Below, piece by piece: positions 7,972-14,898 of a stretch of DNA of 34,144 bases. Location of the stretch: positions 1 to 34,144 of the forward strand of contig WQTX01000022.1 of NCBI GenBank assembly GCA_009786075.1, read 5' to 3'. Each line of letters starts with the position of its first letter. Position 1 is the first letter of the stretch. The notes beneath the pieces are model-generated. The model searched no databases. It was not told the origin of the DNA and worked only from the letters and a program-made list of their open reading frames with translations. The translations under genes and the position numbers were made by a program. This DNA comes from Bacteroidota bacterium. Its GTDB lineage: Bacteria > Bacteroidota > Bacteroidia > Bacteroidales > UBA1715.

Positions 7972-8526
7972 CTAAACAGCCTCTGTTACATGAGCGCTTT
8001 TTTCCACATTCCGCTTAAATTTTATCCAATACACCACTTCCATTACGCCATATATTAAGCACATTGCACCTATTAATTTCGATATAAATTCGGCGAATTG
8101 AGCAGGTTCTAACACAACAATAATGCCGGTAGTGAGCAACAGCAATGGTGTTAGGTAAAAAAATGCGGAAACTTTCGCGTATTTGCGAGCACGCAGTAGA
8201 ATTACAAGTTGTTCCACACTGCCCATAAGCAAAATTAGTCCTAAAATGAACATTAACACGCTTACAAAAAATTCGGGTTGCACCACCAATGCTACACCAA
8301 AAAGCAAACTTCCCAGCCCTGCAAACATATACACTATATCGGGGCGTTTTTCGGGCGCAGAGAGTAAATAATTGACAAAAGCAAGCAATCCGGGCACAAT
8401 AAAAAGAACCCCGATAACAATTACAACAAAATGCAAAGCATTTGCCTTGCTAAACAGTAAAACAGTGCCGAGTAAAATCGCAGAAATAACGCGAAGTGTG
8501 AAATAGTTGATTGATAGTTTTTTCAT
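7972..8526 (-). CDS. DUF308/HdeD-type membrane protein
   Basis: A 184-residue polytopic inner-membrane protein with six hydrophobic segments arranged in pairs (starting around residues 10, 35, 65, 88, 120 and 145). That is the duplicated three-pair pattern of the DUF308/HdeD family. HdeD is linked to acid stress in enterobacteria, but the function of most homologues is unknown. The C-terminal tail is charged and cytoplasmic. The ATG at 8526 follows the ACCACTAATCACTA leader motif also seen before prmA and the epimerase gene. A 71-bp gap separates it from the downstream lipoprotein gene on the same strand. Confidence 0.72.
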   Translation of the reverse strand: MKKLSINYFTLRVISAILLGTVLLFSKANALHFVVIVIGVLFIVPGLLAFVNYLLSAPEKRPDIVYMFAGLGSLLFGVALVVQPEFFVSVLMFILGLILLMGSVEQLVILLRARKYAKVSAFFYLTPLLLLTTGIIVVLEPAQFAEFISKLIGAMCLIYGVMEVVYWIKFKRNVEKSAHVTEAV

Positions 8527-8668
8527 GACATTTTAGTGATTAGTGGTTAATATTCAGTTATTCAAAATTGAACAAGACAAAGTAAATAGTTTTTTTTCGC
8601 AAAACAATGCGATTTTTTATGAGTTTCGTCATACAATTATTTATTTTACCATCTGCTTTTTCCAACTT

Positions 8669-8699
8669 TTTGTTTACTCAAAAAAAAATCGTACCTTGC
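8669..8699 (+). promoter_or_regulatory. Putative Bacteroidota-type promoter for START-like gene
   Basis: TTTG at 8669-8672, a 19-base gap, then TACCTTGC at 8692-8699. The spacing matches the Bacteroidota sigma consensus (TTTG-N19-21-TAnnTTTG); the -7 box deviates by one position. The start codon follows 21 bases downstream. Confidence 0.5.
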
Positions 8700-8720
8700 G
8701 CCCATTAATTTAAAAGCTGT

Positions 8721-9107
8721 ATGAAGAAAGAGAAAATTCAGTTAGAATACATAATAAAAGCATCAACCAAAAGTTTGTACACAAGCATTTCTACTCCGGA
8801 AGGACTTTCGGAATGGTTTGCCGACGAGGTCAATGTGGAGCAGGGCAGTCAAGAGTTTGAATTTGTGTGGAACGGCGAATCGCAAAAAGCTCGTGTGATT
8901 TTACAAAAAGCGCTCAGTTTCATGCGATTTCAGTGGGAAGACGAAGACGAGGCGGAATATTTTGAATTTCGCATTGTAATCGACCCGCTTACCAACGATA
9001 TAGTGTTTGTAATTACCGATTTTGTGGAACCCGGTGAAAAAGACGATGCCGAGCAATTGTGGAATTTGCAGGTGGAAACATTGAAAAAAAGTTTGGGGGC
9101 TAATTAG
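8721..9107 (+). CDS. START-like domain protein (AHSA1-related, Bacteroidota type)
   Basis: A 128-residue cytoplasmic protein with the SRPBCC/START-like fold pattern seen in many Bacteroidota: an N-terminal strand (KIQLEYIIKAS), then TSISTPEGLSEWFADEV, an acidic strand-rich middle (FEFVWNGESQKARV, FQWEDEDEAEYFEFRI) and a C-terminal helix (DDAEQLWNLQVETLKKSL). Relatives bind small hydrophobic ligands or Hsp90-type partners; the ligand here is unknown. It lies directly upstream of the LptF/LptG permease gene (64-bp gap) on the same strand. Confidence 0.8.
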   Translation: MKKEKIQLEYIIKASTKSLYTSISTPEGLSEWFADEVNVEQGSQEFEFVWNGESQKARVILQKALSFMRFQWEDEDEAEYFEFRIVIDPLTNDIVFVITDFVEPGEKDDAEQLWNLQVETLKKSLGAN

Positions 9108-9145
9108 GAGTTAGGGATTAGGTAACAGGGATTAGGGATTAAATC
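9104..9145. repeat. GGGATTAGG-type low-complexity repeat
   Basis: The short gap holds repeated units of TTAGGGATTAGG and CAGGGATTAGGGATTA just after the START-like stop codon. It resembles the TTAGGTTTTTAGG array at 16005-16060. Confidence 0.5.
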
Positions 9146-9171
9146 TTTAAATTGTTATAAATAACTATTAT

Positions 9172-10629
9172 ATGTTTGGGTTAAAAAAAATTGATAGCTA
9201 TATCTTAAAAGCCTACATTGGTCCGTTGGTGCTCATGCTATGTATTACCACTTTTATTTTGCTTATGCAATTTTTGTGGAAATATGTGGACGATATGGTG
9301 GGCAAAGGCTTGGAATGGTCGATTATTTTGGAACTGCTGTTTTTTGCCACTATGAATATTTTGCAAATGTCGTTGCCGCTCTCAATTTTGTGTGCGTCGA
9401 TTTTTGTGTATGGCACTTTGGGCGAAAGCAATGAGTTGATAGCCATAAAAGCAGCCGGAGTTTCGCTGTTTCGCTTGATGATGCCGCTGATTATTTTCAA
9501 TGTATTTGTAGCCGGATTTGCCTTTGTGTATGCCAACAATATTTTGCCCTATTCCAATCTGCGCCTGTGGTCGCTTATGTACGATGTGCGTAATCAACGC
9601 CCCGAAATGAATATAAAAGAAGGCATATTTTTTACCGATTTAGACCAAGTGCGTATAAAAATAGCCAAGAAAAATCCCGACACTAATATGATGTACGATG
9701 TAATGATTTACGACCATCGTAACAATCTGGGAAACACCAATATAACTATAGCCGATTCGGCTCAAATGTCAATTACCAACGAAGGACGCTATTTGCAATT
9801 CCTGCTTTTCAGCGGACGTCGTTACGAAGACGTAACCAGTGGCGTAGATTTGCAATATATGCGTGAAAAAAATCCGTTTCGCATAGAAGAATTTTCAAAA
9901 CAGCAAGCCTTGTTTGAGTTGGAGTCATTCGGGTTTAGCCGTACCGATATGGATTTATTCCGCCACAATTCGCAAATGCAAAATGTGGCGCAATTGCAGT
10001 TTACGATTGACTCGCTGCAAGAAACCTTTGCATACCGCAATCAACGGTCGTTTGACTACTTTTTTACGCAGTATTTTTATAAATCACGCAGTCAAAGCAA
10101 AACGGGTGTGGAAGTGAATATCGACACCGTGTTTTCATCGCTCAATGCCGCTTATCAAGAGCAGGCGCTCACTCGTGCGTTGAGTTATGCCCGTTCGTCC
10201 GAAACCTACCTAACCACCGCCATTGACAATAACGAAGCGCAAGATATGACCATAAACAAACACCGCATAGAATTGCATAAAAAATTCACATTGGCGTTGG
10301 GCTGTTTTATTATGTTTTTTGTGGGTGCGCCCTTTGGCAGCATTGTGCGCAAAGGCGGACTCGGCGTACCGATTATTTTCTCGTTTTTCTTCTATTTATC
10401 GTATTACGTGATTTCCATGTTTGGCGAACGTTCTGTGAAAGCAGCGGAAATACCGGCATATCAAGGAATGTGGATTTCTACAGCGGTTATATTTGTGCTG
10501 GGCGTGTATTTTACCTACATGGCGGTGCACGATAAAGTGTTACAGAGTCCGAAATATATGTTTGCCGGTTTGATACGGCGGTTTATGGCTTTGAGGAAAA
10601 GGTTTTTAAGTACAAAAAATACCCAATAA
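9172..10629 (+). CDS. LptF/LptG (YjgP/YjgQ) family permease
   Basis: A 485-residue membrane protein with the LptF/G layout. Three N-terminal transmembrane helices (about 13-33, 52-75, 100-121) are followed by a long periplasmic beta-jellyroll region (about 125-370, including FFTDLDQVRIKIAKK) and three C-terminal helices (about 375-455). The start MFGLKKIDSYILKAYIGPLVLML is typical. In the LPS export machine LptB2FG, such permeases extract LPS from the inner membrane. Bacteroidota encode several paralogues, so F or G cannot be assigned. The periplasmic region is long for the family and contains a Gln/Asn-rich helical insert (about 265-330). The next gene begins 12 bases after the stop. Confidence 0.9.
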   Translation: MFGLKKIDSYILKAYIGPLVLMLCITTFILLMQFLWKYVDDMVGKGLEWSIILELLFFATMNILQMSLPLSILCASIFVYGTLGESNELIAIKAAGVSLFRLMMPLIIFNVFVAGFAFVYANNILPYSNLRLWSLMYDVRNQRPEMNIKEGIFFTDLDQVRIKIAKKNPDTNMMYDVMIYDHRNNLGNTNITIADSAQMSITNEGRYLQFLLFSGRRYEDVTSGVDLQYMREKNPFRIEEFSKQQALFELESFGFSRTDMDLFRHNSQMQNVAQLQFTIDSLQETFAYRNQRSFDYFFTQYFYKSRSQSKTGVEVNIDTVFSSLNAAYQEQALTRALSYARSSETYLTTAIDNNEAQDMTINKHRIELHKKFTLALGCFIMFFVGAPFGSIVRKGGLGVPIIFSFFFYLSYYVISMFGERSVKAAEIPAYQGMWISTAVIFVLGVYFTYMAVHDKVLQSPKYMFAGLIRRFMALRKRFLSTKNTQ

Positions 10630-10641
10630 GATAAAGACGGT

Positions 10642-11256
10642 ATGACACAAAAAGAAGAACTTATAGAATTTTTTGACACCGAAAAAGATGCACAAAAATT
10701 AATCGTAAAATACGAGGAAAACATAAACTTTTTCAATGATTTATCGAAAAACGGTTGTCAAGATGACCGTGAATTTGCACTTCACACAAAACTTTTTAGC
10801 TATGTGGCATCATTAGATAAAGCGGGATATTACACAAAAGCACTCAATGTTCTCGATGAGGCTGAAAATGATTTGAAATGGTTAAAACTTTCAAAATGGC
10901 ATGAAACATATTCGGAAGGTGTTTTGTTTTTTCGAGGAGTTTGTTGGGCGCATTTGAAAAAACACAAAAAATCGAGTACTTATTTTAAACAATTGGTAAA
11001 GAAAAATCCGACAAACGACAACTTCGTGGGTTGGTACAAATCAACAAAAAAACACCGAATAAATGACATTGCTAATGTTATTACATGGACAACCGTAAGT
11101 CTTTATATAGTAAAAATTATTTTAGACATTACGAATATTCTACAAATCCCTATGCTTGTAGGAACATTCGCGTTAATTATTGGCTTAGGCTCTTGGGGGG
11201 TGTCGTATATTTGGGGGAAAATCATTGATAAGCAAAAAGTGAAAATAAAAATATGA
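10642..11256 (+). CDS. Putative TPR-like protein with C-terminal transmembrane helices
   Basis: The 204-residue product is not a family I recognise. The N-terminal part (about 1-135) is helical and charged, with a TPR-like pair (YYTKALNVLDEAENDLKWL and VLFFRGVCWAHLKKHKKSSTYFKQLVKKNP). Two hydrophobic segments follow (about 145-163 and 168-188), then a basic tail. It probably sits in the inner membrane with a cytoplasmic helical-repeat domain. It starts 12 bases after the LptF/G permease, so it is likely cotranscribed, but base composition is more A-rich than in that gene. Confidence 0.65.
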   Translation: MTQKEELIEFFDTEKDAQKLIVKYEENINFFNDLSKNGCQDDREFALHTKLFSYVASLDKAGYYTKALNVLDEAENDLKWLKLSKWHETYSEGVLFFRGVCWAHLKKHKKSSTYFKQLVKKNPTNDNFVGWYKSTKKHRINDIANVITWTTVSLYIVKIILDITNILQIPMLVGTFALIIGLGSWGVSYIWGKIIDKQKVKIKI

Positions 11257-11279
11257 AACACCCATGAGTTGACAGGTTT

Positions 11280-11870
11280 TTATTTTTGCTGTTTTTTGCA
11301 AAAAAACCCACAAACCTCCGTCAATCCACACCGCTCACAATGCGGTTTGCGAGCCATGCAACAGTAACGCCCATGCAATATAAGCCAATGGTGCATAAAA
11401 TATAACGCATCGGCAGGCGTGCGGGCAAGCAGTTGTTTTTCGGTTTCCAAAACAGTTTTTGCATTGGTCAAACCTATACGATTTGCCACTCGAAACACAT
11501 GCGTATCAACCGCAATGGTTGGTTGATGCCACAAAACGCTACACAACACGTTGGCAGTTTTGCGCCCAACTCCCGGTAATTTCTGCAATTCTTCGAGCGT
11601 TTGCGGTAATTTTCCGTTGTAATTCTCAATCAACATTTTTGCGGCAGCATGCAGCAACTTTGCCTTATTATTAGGGTATGAACAACTGCGAATGTGAGAA
11701 TAAATATTTTCAATAGTAGTATTCGCAAACGATTCGGGCGTGGGCAAAGCATGGAAAAGAGCAGGCGTGATAAGGTTTACCCGTTTATCGGTGCACTGTG
11801 CCGAAAGAATAACAGCAACCAACAATTCAAATTCGTTTGAAAAGTTCAGTTCACATTGCGGATTGGGCAT
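11280..11870 (-). CDS. nth: Endonuclease III (DNA glycosylase/AP lyase)
   Basis: Endonuclease III removes oxidised pyrimidines and cleaves abasic sites in base-excision repair. The HhH-GPD core is intact: FELLVAVILSAQCTDKRVN, LPGVGRKTANVL (catalytic Lys), VDTHVFRVANRIGL (catalytic Asp) and the 4Fe-4S ligands C-x6-C-x2-C-x5-C in CMARKPHCERCGLTEVC. The start is uncertain. The frame stays open to an ATG at 12086, but the first 65 residues of that version are translated repeat DNA and overlap rsmA. Homology seems to begin at ITYFRATMP, where no ATG, GTG or TTG lies immediately upstream. The first usable ATG inside the homologous part is 11870, giving 196 residues and losing part of the first helix. 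Confidence 0.88.
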   Translation of the reverse strand: MPNPQCELNFSNEFELLVAVILSAQCTDKRVNLITPALFHALPTPESFANTTIENIYSHIRSCSYPNNKAKLLHAAAKMLIENYNGKLPQTLEELQKLPGVGRKTANVLCSVLWHQPTIAVDTHVFRVANRIGLTNAKTVLETEKQLLARTPADALYFMHHWLILHGRYCCMARKPHCERCGLTEVCGFFCKKQQK

Positions 11871-11886
11871 TGTTGCTCGAAAATAG

Positions 11887-12062
11887 GTAATGCAGGTGGA
11901 ATAAAGCCCCCTAAATCCCCCTCTGGGGGACTTGCGTTCTCTCGGCTGTAACTTTTCCAAAGTTCTAAACTTTGGAAAAGGTTGTCCCTCAGAGTTATTG
12001 CTAATTGTTAATTGGCTTTGCCGAGCTCCGCTTCGCTCCGGTTGTTCATTATTCATTGTTAA
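11887..12062. repeat. Composite repeat cluster between nth and rsmA
   Basis: Three repeat types are packed here: CCCCCTAAATCCCCC-tct-GGGGGACTT (about 11908-11935), the inverted repeat CTTTTCCAAAGTT/AACTTTGGAAAAG (about 11950-11980), and an ATTGTTCATTATTCATTGTTAATT run (about 12041-12065) matching the gap at 130-162. The frame is open on the minus strand and reads into nth. Confidence 0.65.
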
Positions 12063-12825
12063 TTGTGTGTTGTGTAAGAAAAACAAAATCCTCTACCGAA
12101 AGTTGTTCGGGACGTAAATTAAAAATTTCATTTTGTGTAAATCCTTCTTCAAAAGTAATAGATTTCAGCGAATTGCGCAATGTTTTTCTTCGTTGGTTAA
12201 AACCGGTTTTTACAATATGTATAAATGTTTTTTCATCGCACGGAAGCGTTTGACTTTCTTTGCGATAGAGCGAAATTACACCCGATTTTACTTTTGGCGG
12301 CGGCAGAAATTCATTTTCATCAACCGTAAAATGATATTCGGTATCGAAAAACGCTTGCACCAACACCGAAATAATACCGTATTCCTTTGAACCTTTGGGC
12401 GATGCAATTCTACGGGCAACTTCGCGCTGAAACATACCCGACATGCCCGGAATAAGCGCACGATGCTCAACAATACGAAATACAATTTGACTTGAAATAT
12501 TATAAGGAAAATTGCCGATAACACAAAACGGTTCTCCACCGAAAATAGGCGTAAGAGGCAGACGTAAGAAATCGCCTTCAATGCAATTCTGCGGCTCTAC
12601 AATGTTGTTTTTGAGCAAATATTCGACCGATTCTTTATCGACTTCTACTACTTTTAAATTTACGTTAAGTGCCTGTAAATGTTTGGTTAACACGCCCATA
12701 CCGGGACCAATTTCTAAGCAGTTTTTTACGTTGTGTTTTAGTGCCAATCCGGCAATATCGTGCGCAATATTTTCATTTTTCAAAAAATGCTGCCCGAAAC
12801 TTTTTTTTGCTTTTACTGATGACAT
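12049..12825 (-). CDS. rsmA: 16S rRNA dimethyladenosine transferase (KsgA)
   Basis: RsmA/KsgA dimethylates two adjacent adenines near the 3' end of 16S rRNA during small-subunit maturation. The 258-residue product shows KKSFGQHFL at the N-terminus, SAM motif I LEIGPGMGVLT (about 37-47), an acidic VEVDKESVEYL (motif II), the catalytic NFPYNISSQIVF (motif IV, about 104-115) and the C-terminal KTGFNQRRKTLRNSL. Length fits the family. The last residues (HTINNE) are encoded in the ATTGTTAATT-type repeat that follows the natural end of the domain. It is upstream of nth on the same strand and probably cotranscribed. Confidence 0.95.
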   Translation of the reverse strand: MSSVKAKKSFGQHFLKNENIAHDIAGLALKHNVKNCLEIGPGMGVLTKHLQALNVNLKVVEVDKESVEYLLKNNIVEPQNCIEGDFLRLPLTPIFGGEPFCVIGNFPYNISSQIVFRIVEHRALIPGMSGMFQREVARRIASPKGSKEYGIISVLVQAFFDTEYHFTVDENEFLPPPKVKSGVISLYRKESQTLPCDEKTFIHIVKTGFNQRRKTLRNSLKSITFEEGFTQNEIFNLRPEQLSVEDFVFLTQHTINNE

Positions 12826-12839
12826 ATATTACATGTTTT

Positions 12840-12952
12840 TTGGAACGCAGATGACACAGATAACACTGATTATCGCAGATTTTTACTGAAATTTCTCTTA
12901 TAAAATATTTAATCCGTGAAAATCTGCGTCATCTGCGTTATTCGCGTTCTTT
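12840..12952. repeat. CGCAGATGACAC repeats in inverted orientation
   Basis: AACGCAGATGACACAG (about 12843-12858) and, about 80 bases on, the near-complementary CTGCGTCATCTGCGTT (about 12925-12940) form an inverted pair. Each is followed or preceded by GATTATCGCAGATTTTTAC-like or GTGAAAATCTGCG-like sequence. The same family is at 7178-7252. It separates the divergent rsmA and flippase-like genes. Confidence 0.72.
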
Positions 12953-13029
12953 CGATATTTTTTGCAAAAATTGCTATAAAGTTCATGAATATCAAATTAA
13001 ATTGCGTTTTTTTGAAAAAAATATACAAT

Positions 13030-14082
13030 ATGTCGAAACATTCCTTACAAAAAGCTGCGGTGTGGACGGTAAAAATACTCGTTTTTGCCATTGCGTGGGG
13101 TTATGTGGTGTATAAATTTCAAGATATTCGTGCAGATATTTTGCACATATTTGTTGATGTGCGTTTTGGGGTTTCGGTAATTAGTGTTTTGCTGCTGCTT
13201 ATGCTCTGTAATTGGGGTTTGGAAGTGTATAAATGGCGGTGGTTGATTTTAAAAATTACGCCTATTTCGTGGCGCACAGCACTCCGGGGGGTGTTGATTG
13301 GTTTGCCTTTGGCGTTGGTAACGCCCAATCGTATAGGCGAAATTGGCGGACGGGCGGTAGTGCTTACCGAAAAACGCAAAAAGGCGGTGTTTGCCACATT
13401 TATCGGCAGTTTGTCGCAATTGTGCGCTACGTTGATTTTTGGTTTGTTGGGCTTTATTTTATATATTTTGTTTTTGCCTCAACACAATATTATTACCGTT
13501 GCAGCCTATATTTCCGTAGCAGCTTTTGCAATTGGCGTGTGCGGATTTTTATTGTTTCGCAAGCAGCGGTGGTTGTATGTTTTATTGCTTCGTATGGTAG
13601 GCAAATCGTGGTTTCGTAAATTTAAAAATGTGTTGCGCTATTATCCGCTCACTTCATTGTTGCCATTAATGGGTGCAAGCTTGTTGCGTTATGCGGTTTT
13701 TTGCATGCAATTTTGCATTGCAATCAGTATTTTTATTGGCGAACTCTCTTATTTAGAGATATTTGTAGGCGTAACACTCACATATTTTTTTACAACCATT
13801 ATTCCCACAACGGTGTTGGGCGAAATTGGCATACGCGGCTCGGTGGCAATGTTTATTTTTAGTTTTTTTACTAATCAAGCGGCAATTGTATTCCAAGTGA
13901 GTGTGCTTATTTGGCTTATCAATATTGTAATTCCTACGCTTGCGGGGACATTTATTTTAGTGGCGCATAAGCATAAGGGGGCTGCTAAAAGCGGAGAGAC
14001 GCTGACCAAAACAATGCTACTAACCGCGAAGCACGAGGTTATCAAGCAAGTGGGTCGTGTCATAAATCAAATTATAAGTTGA
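13030..14082 (+). CDS. Flippase-like / lysylphosphatidylglycerol synthase transmembrane family protein
   Basis: A 350-residue polytopic inner-membrane protein of the UPF0104 (LPG_synthase_TM, AglD-like) family. It has about eight hydrophobic segments and the family blocks WRTALRGVLIGLPLALVTPNRIGEIGGRAVVL (about 80-112, broken here only by description) and TTIIPTTVLGEIGIRGSVAMF in the C-terminal half. Relatives transfer or flip lipid-linked groups; the substrate here is unknown. An upstream ATG at 12916 lies inside the CGCAGAT repeat, so I chose 13030, where MSKHSLQKAAVW leads into the first helix. The last nine residues and the stop are encoded by an 18-bp-stem hairpin, so the native C-terminus may have been altered. 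Confidence 0.83.
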   Translation: MSKHSLQKAAVWTVKILVFAIAWGYVVYKFQDIRADILHIFVDVRFGVSVISVLLLLMLCNWGLEVYKWRWLILKITPISWRTALRGVLIGLPLALVTPNRIGEIGGRAVVLTEKRKKAVFATFIGSLSQLCATLIFGLLGFILYILFLPQHNIITVAAYISVAAFAIGVCGFLLFRKQRWLYVLLLRMVGKSWFRKFKNVLRYYPLTSLLPLMGASLLRYAVFCMQFCIAISIFIGELSYLEIFVGVTLTYFFTTIIPTTVLGEIGIRGSVAMFIFSFFTNQAAIVFQVSVLIWLINIVIPTLAGTFILVAHKHKGAAKSGETLTKTMLLTAKHEVIKQVGRVINQIIS

Positions 14083-14096
14083 TTTATGACACGACC
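14053..14096. repeat. 18-bp-stem hairpin overlapping flippase-like stop codon
   Basis: The arms GGTCGTGTCATAAATCAA (14053-14070) and its exact complement (14079-14096) enclose the 8-base loop attataag. The stop codon (14080-14082) is in the right arm. No T-run follows, so this is more like an inserted palindromic element than a classical terminator. Confidence 0.85.
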
Positions 14097-14331
14097 AGCA
14101 ACTGTTCGATGTATGTGTTCGTATTACACAAATTTCATACAATTTTATTCCTACTTTTGTTCTCAGTAACAATTAAATGCACCTTACTAACAACAAACAT
14201 TAATACTCATTGCTATTTTTTTGAGTTAGTTGTTTCACGGCTTTGTCGAAATCGCTTTCCAATAGTTGCATTTCACGCCTGCGGTATATGTTTCGATTTA
14301 ACTTTGTTGAGGGCTTCGCCGTTGTAAGTAT
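14097..14331. other. Non-coding gap with no convincing gene
   Basis: Between the flippase hairpin and the nested palindrome I find no gene with recognisable features. A short minus-strand frame (about 14205-14273, MQLLESDFDKAVKQLTQ) is coding-like in composition but lacks context, and may be a gene remnant. Confidence 0.35.
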
Positions 14332-14497
14332 AGGTGCTGAGCACCGAGATATTTGTAGTAAAAACAATTATCGTAAACGTGAGGTGCGTAGCACCGTAAT
14401 ATTAATAACGAATTGATTATTAAAATATTACGGTACTACACACCTTGCTTTGCGTGTTGTATTAAATGCTACAAATATTTTCGGTGCTCTGCACCTT
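14332..14497. repeat. Nested palindromic (MITE-like) element
   Basis: An outer pair, AGGTGCTGAGCACCGAGA... (14332-14358) with the inverted ...TCGGTGCTCTGCACCTT (14469-14497), encloses an inner pair, AGGTGCGTAGCACCG... (14382-14403) with ...CGGTACTACACACCT (14424-14445). Each arm is itself a small GGTGC/GCACC hairpin. Single outer-arm copies lie at both window ends. Confidence 0.8.
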
Positions 14498-14543
14498 TTG
14501 TGTCGCAACTTACAAATTTTGTAAATATTTCCTATTTTCCAAA

Positions 14544-14578
14544 GCAAAAAAAAGCCAACGCATAAAACGTCGGCTTAA
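14544..14578 (-). terminator. Intrinsic terminator of ferredoxin gene
   Basis: On the minus strand AAGCCGACG-ttttatg-CGTTGGCTT (one G-T pair) is followed by a run of T. It lies 26 bases past the ferredoxin stop codon. Confidence 0.85.
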
Positions 14579-14603
14579 TTGTGTTCCGCTAAAAACTAAG
14601 TGA

Positions 14604-14768
14604 TTAAGCAGAAATTGCACCTGTTGGACAAACATCGGTACATGCACCGCAATCGGTACATTTTGATGCGTCAATTGAATAGATTTCGCCTTCAGAAATT
14701 GCTTCTACCGGACACTCGCCTATACATGCTCCACATGCAATACAATCTTCAGAAATTTTATGAGCCAT
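14604..14768 (-). CDS. 2[4Fe-4S] ferredoxin
   Basis: A 54-residue bacterial-type ferredoxin that carries electrons with two 4Fe-4S clusters in the cytoplasm. Both ligand motifs are complete: [12 protein letters not shown] (about 9-20) and [12 protein letters not shown] (about 37-48), each C-x2-C-x2-C-x3-C-P. The protein starts MAHKISEDC and ends GAISA, the usual size for clostridial-type ferredoxins. It is monocistronic: a good promoter lies just upstream and an intrinsic terminator just downstream. No partner oxidoreductase is encoded beside it. Confidence 0.95.
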   Translation of the reverse strand: MAHKISEDCIACGACIGECPVEAISEGEIYSIDASKCTDCGACTDVCPTGAISA

Positions 14769-14793
14769 AGTTTTTATTTTTAATTAGTTTCTG

Positions 14794-14824
14794 CAAAAGT
14801 ACGTTTTTATTTTAATATACGCAA
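14794..14824 (-). promoter_or_regulatory. Bacteroidota-type promoter for ferredoxin
   Basis: On the minus strand TTG (14824-14822), a 20-base gap, then TACTTTTG (14801-14794), a full match to TAnnTTTG. Transcription would start near 14787, about 20 bases before the ATG. Confidence 0.7.
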
Positions 14825-14898
14825 CCCAATAATTTATTTTTTTTCATCTGTTTATTTTAAATTGTTTTTTCAAAGGTCAGATGGAGCTCGCATGATAA

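Noticed and set aside
12916-13029. Upstream extension of the flippase-like protein
   Set aside because: The codons fall in the CGCAGATGACAC repeat and an A/T-rich leader; the family-like N-terminus begins at 13030.
14079-14327. 82-residue plus-strand frame after the flippase-like gene
   Set aside because: Starts inside the hairpin and runs through non-coding repeat DNA; composition is Cys/Phe/Leu-rich without motifs.
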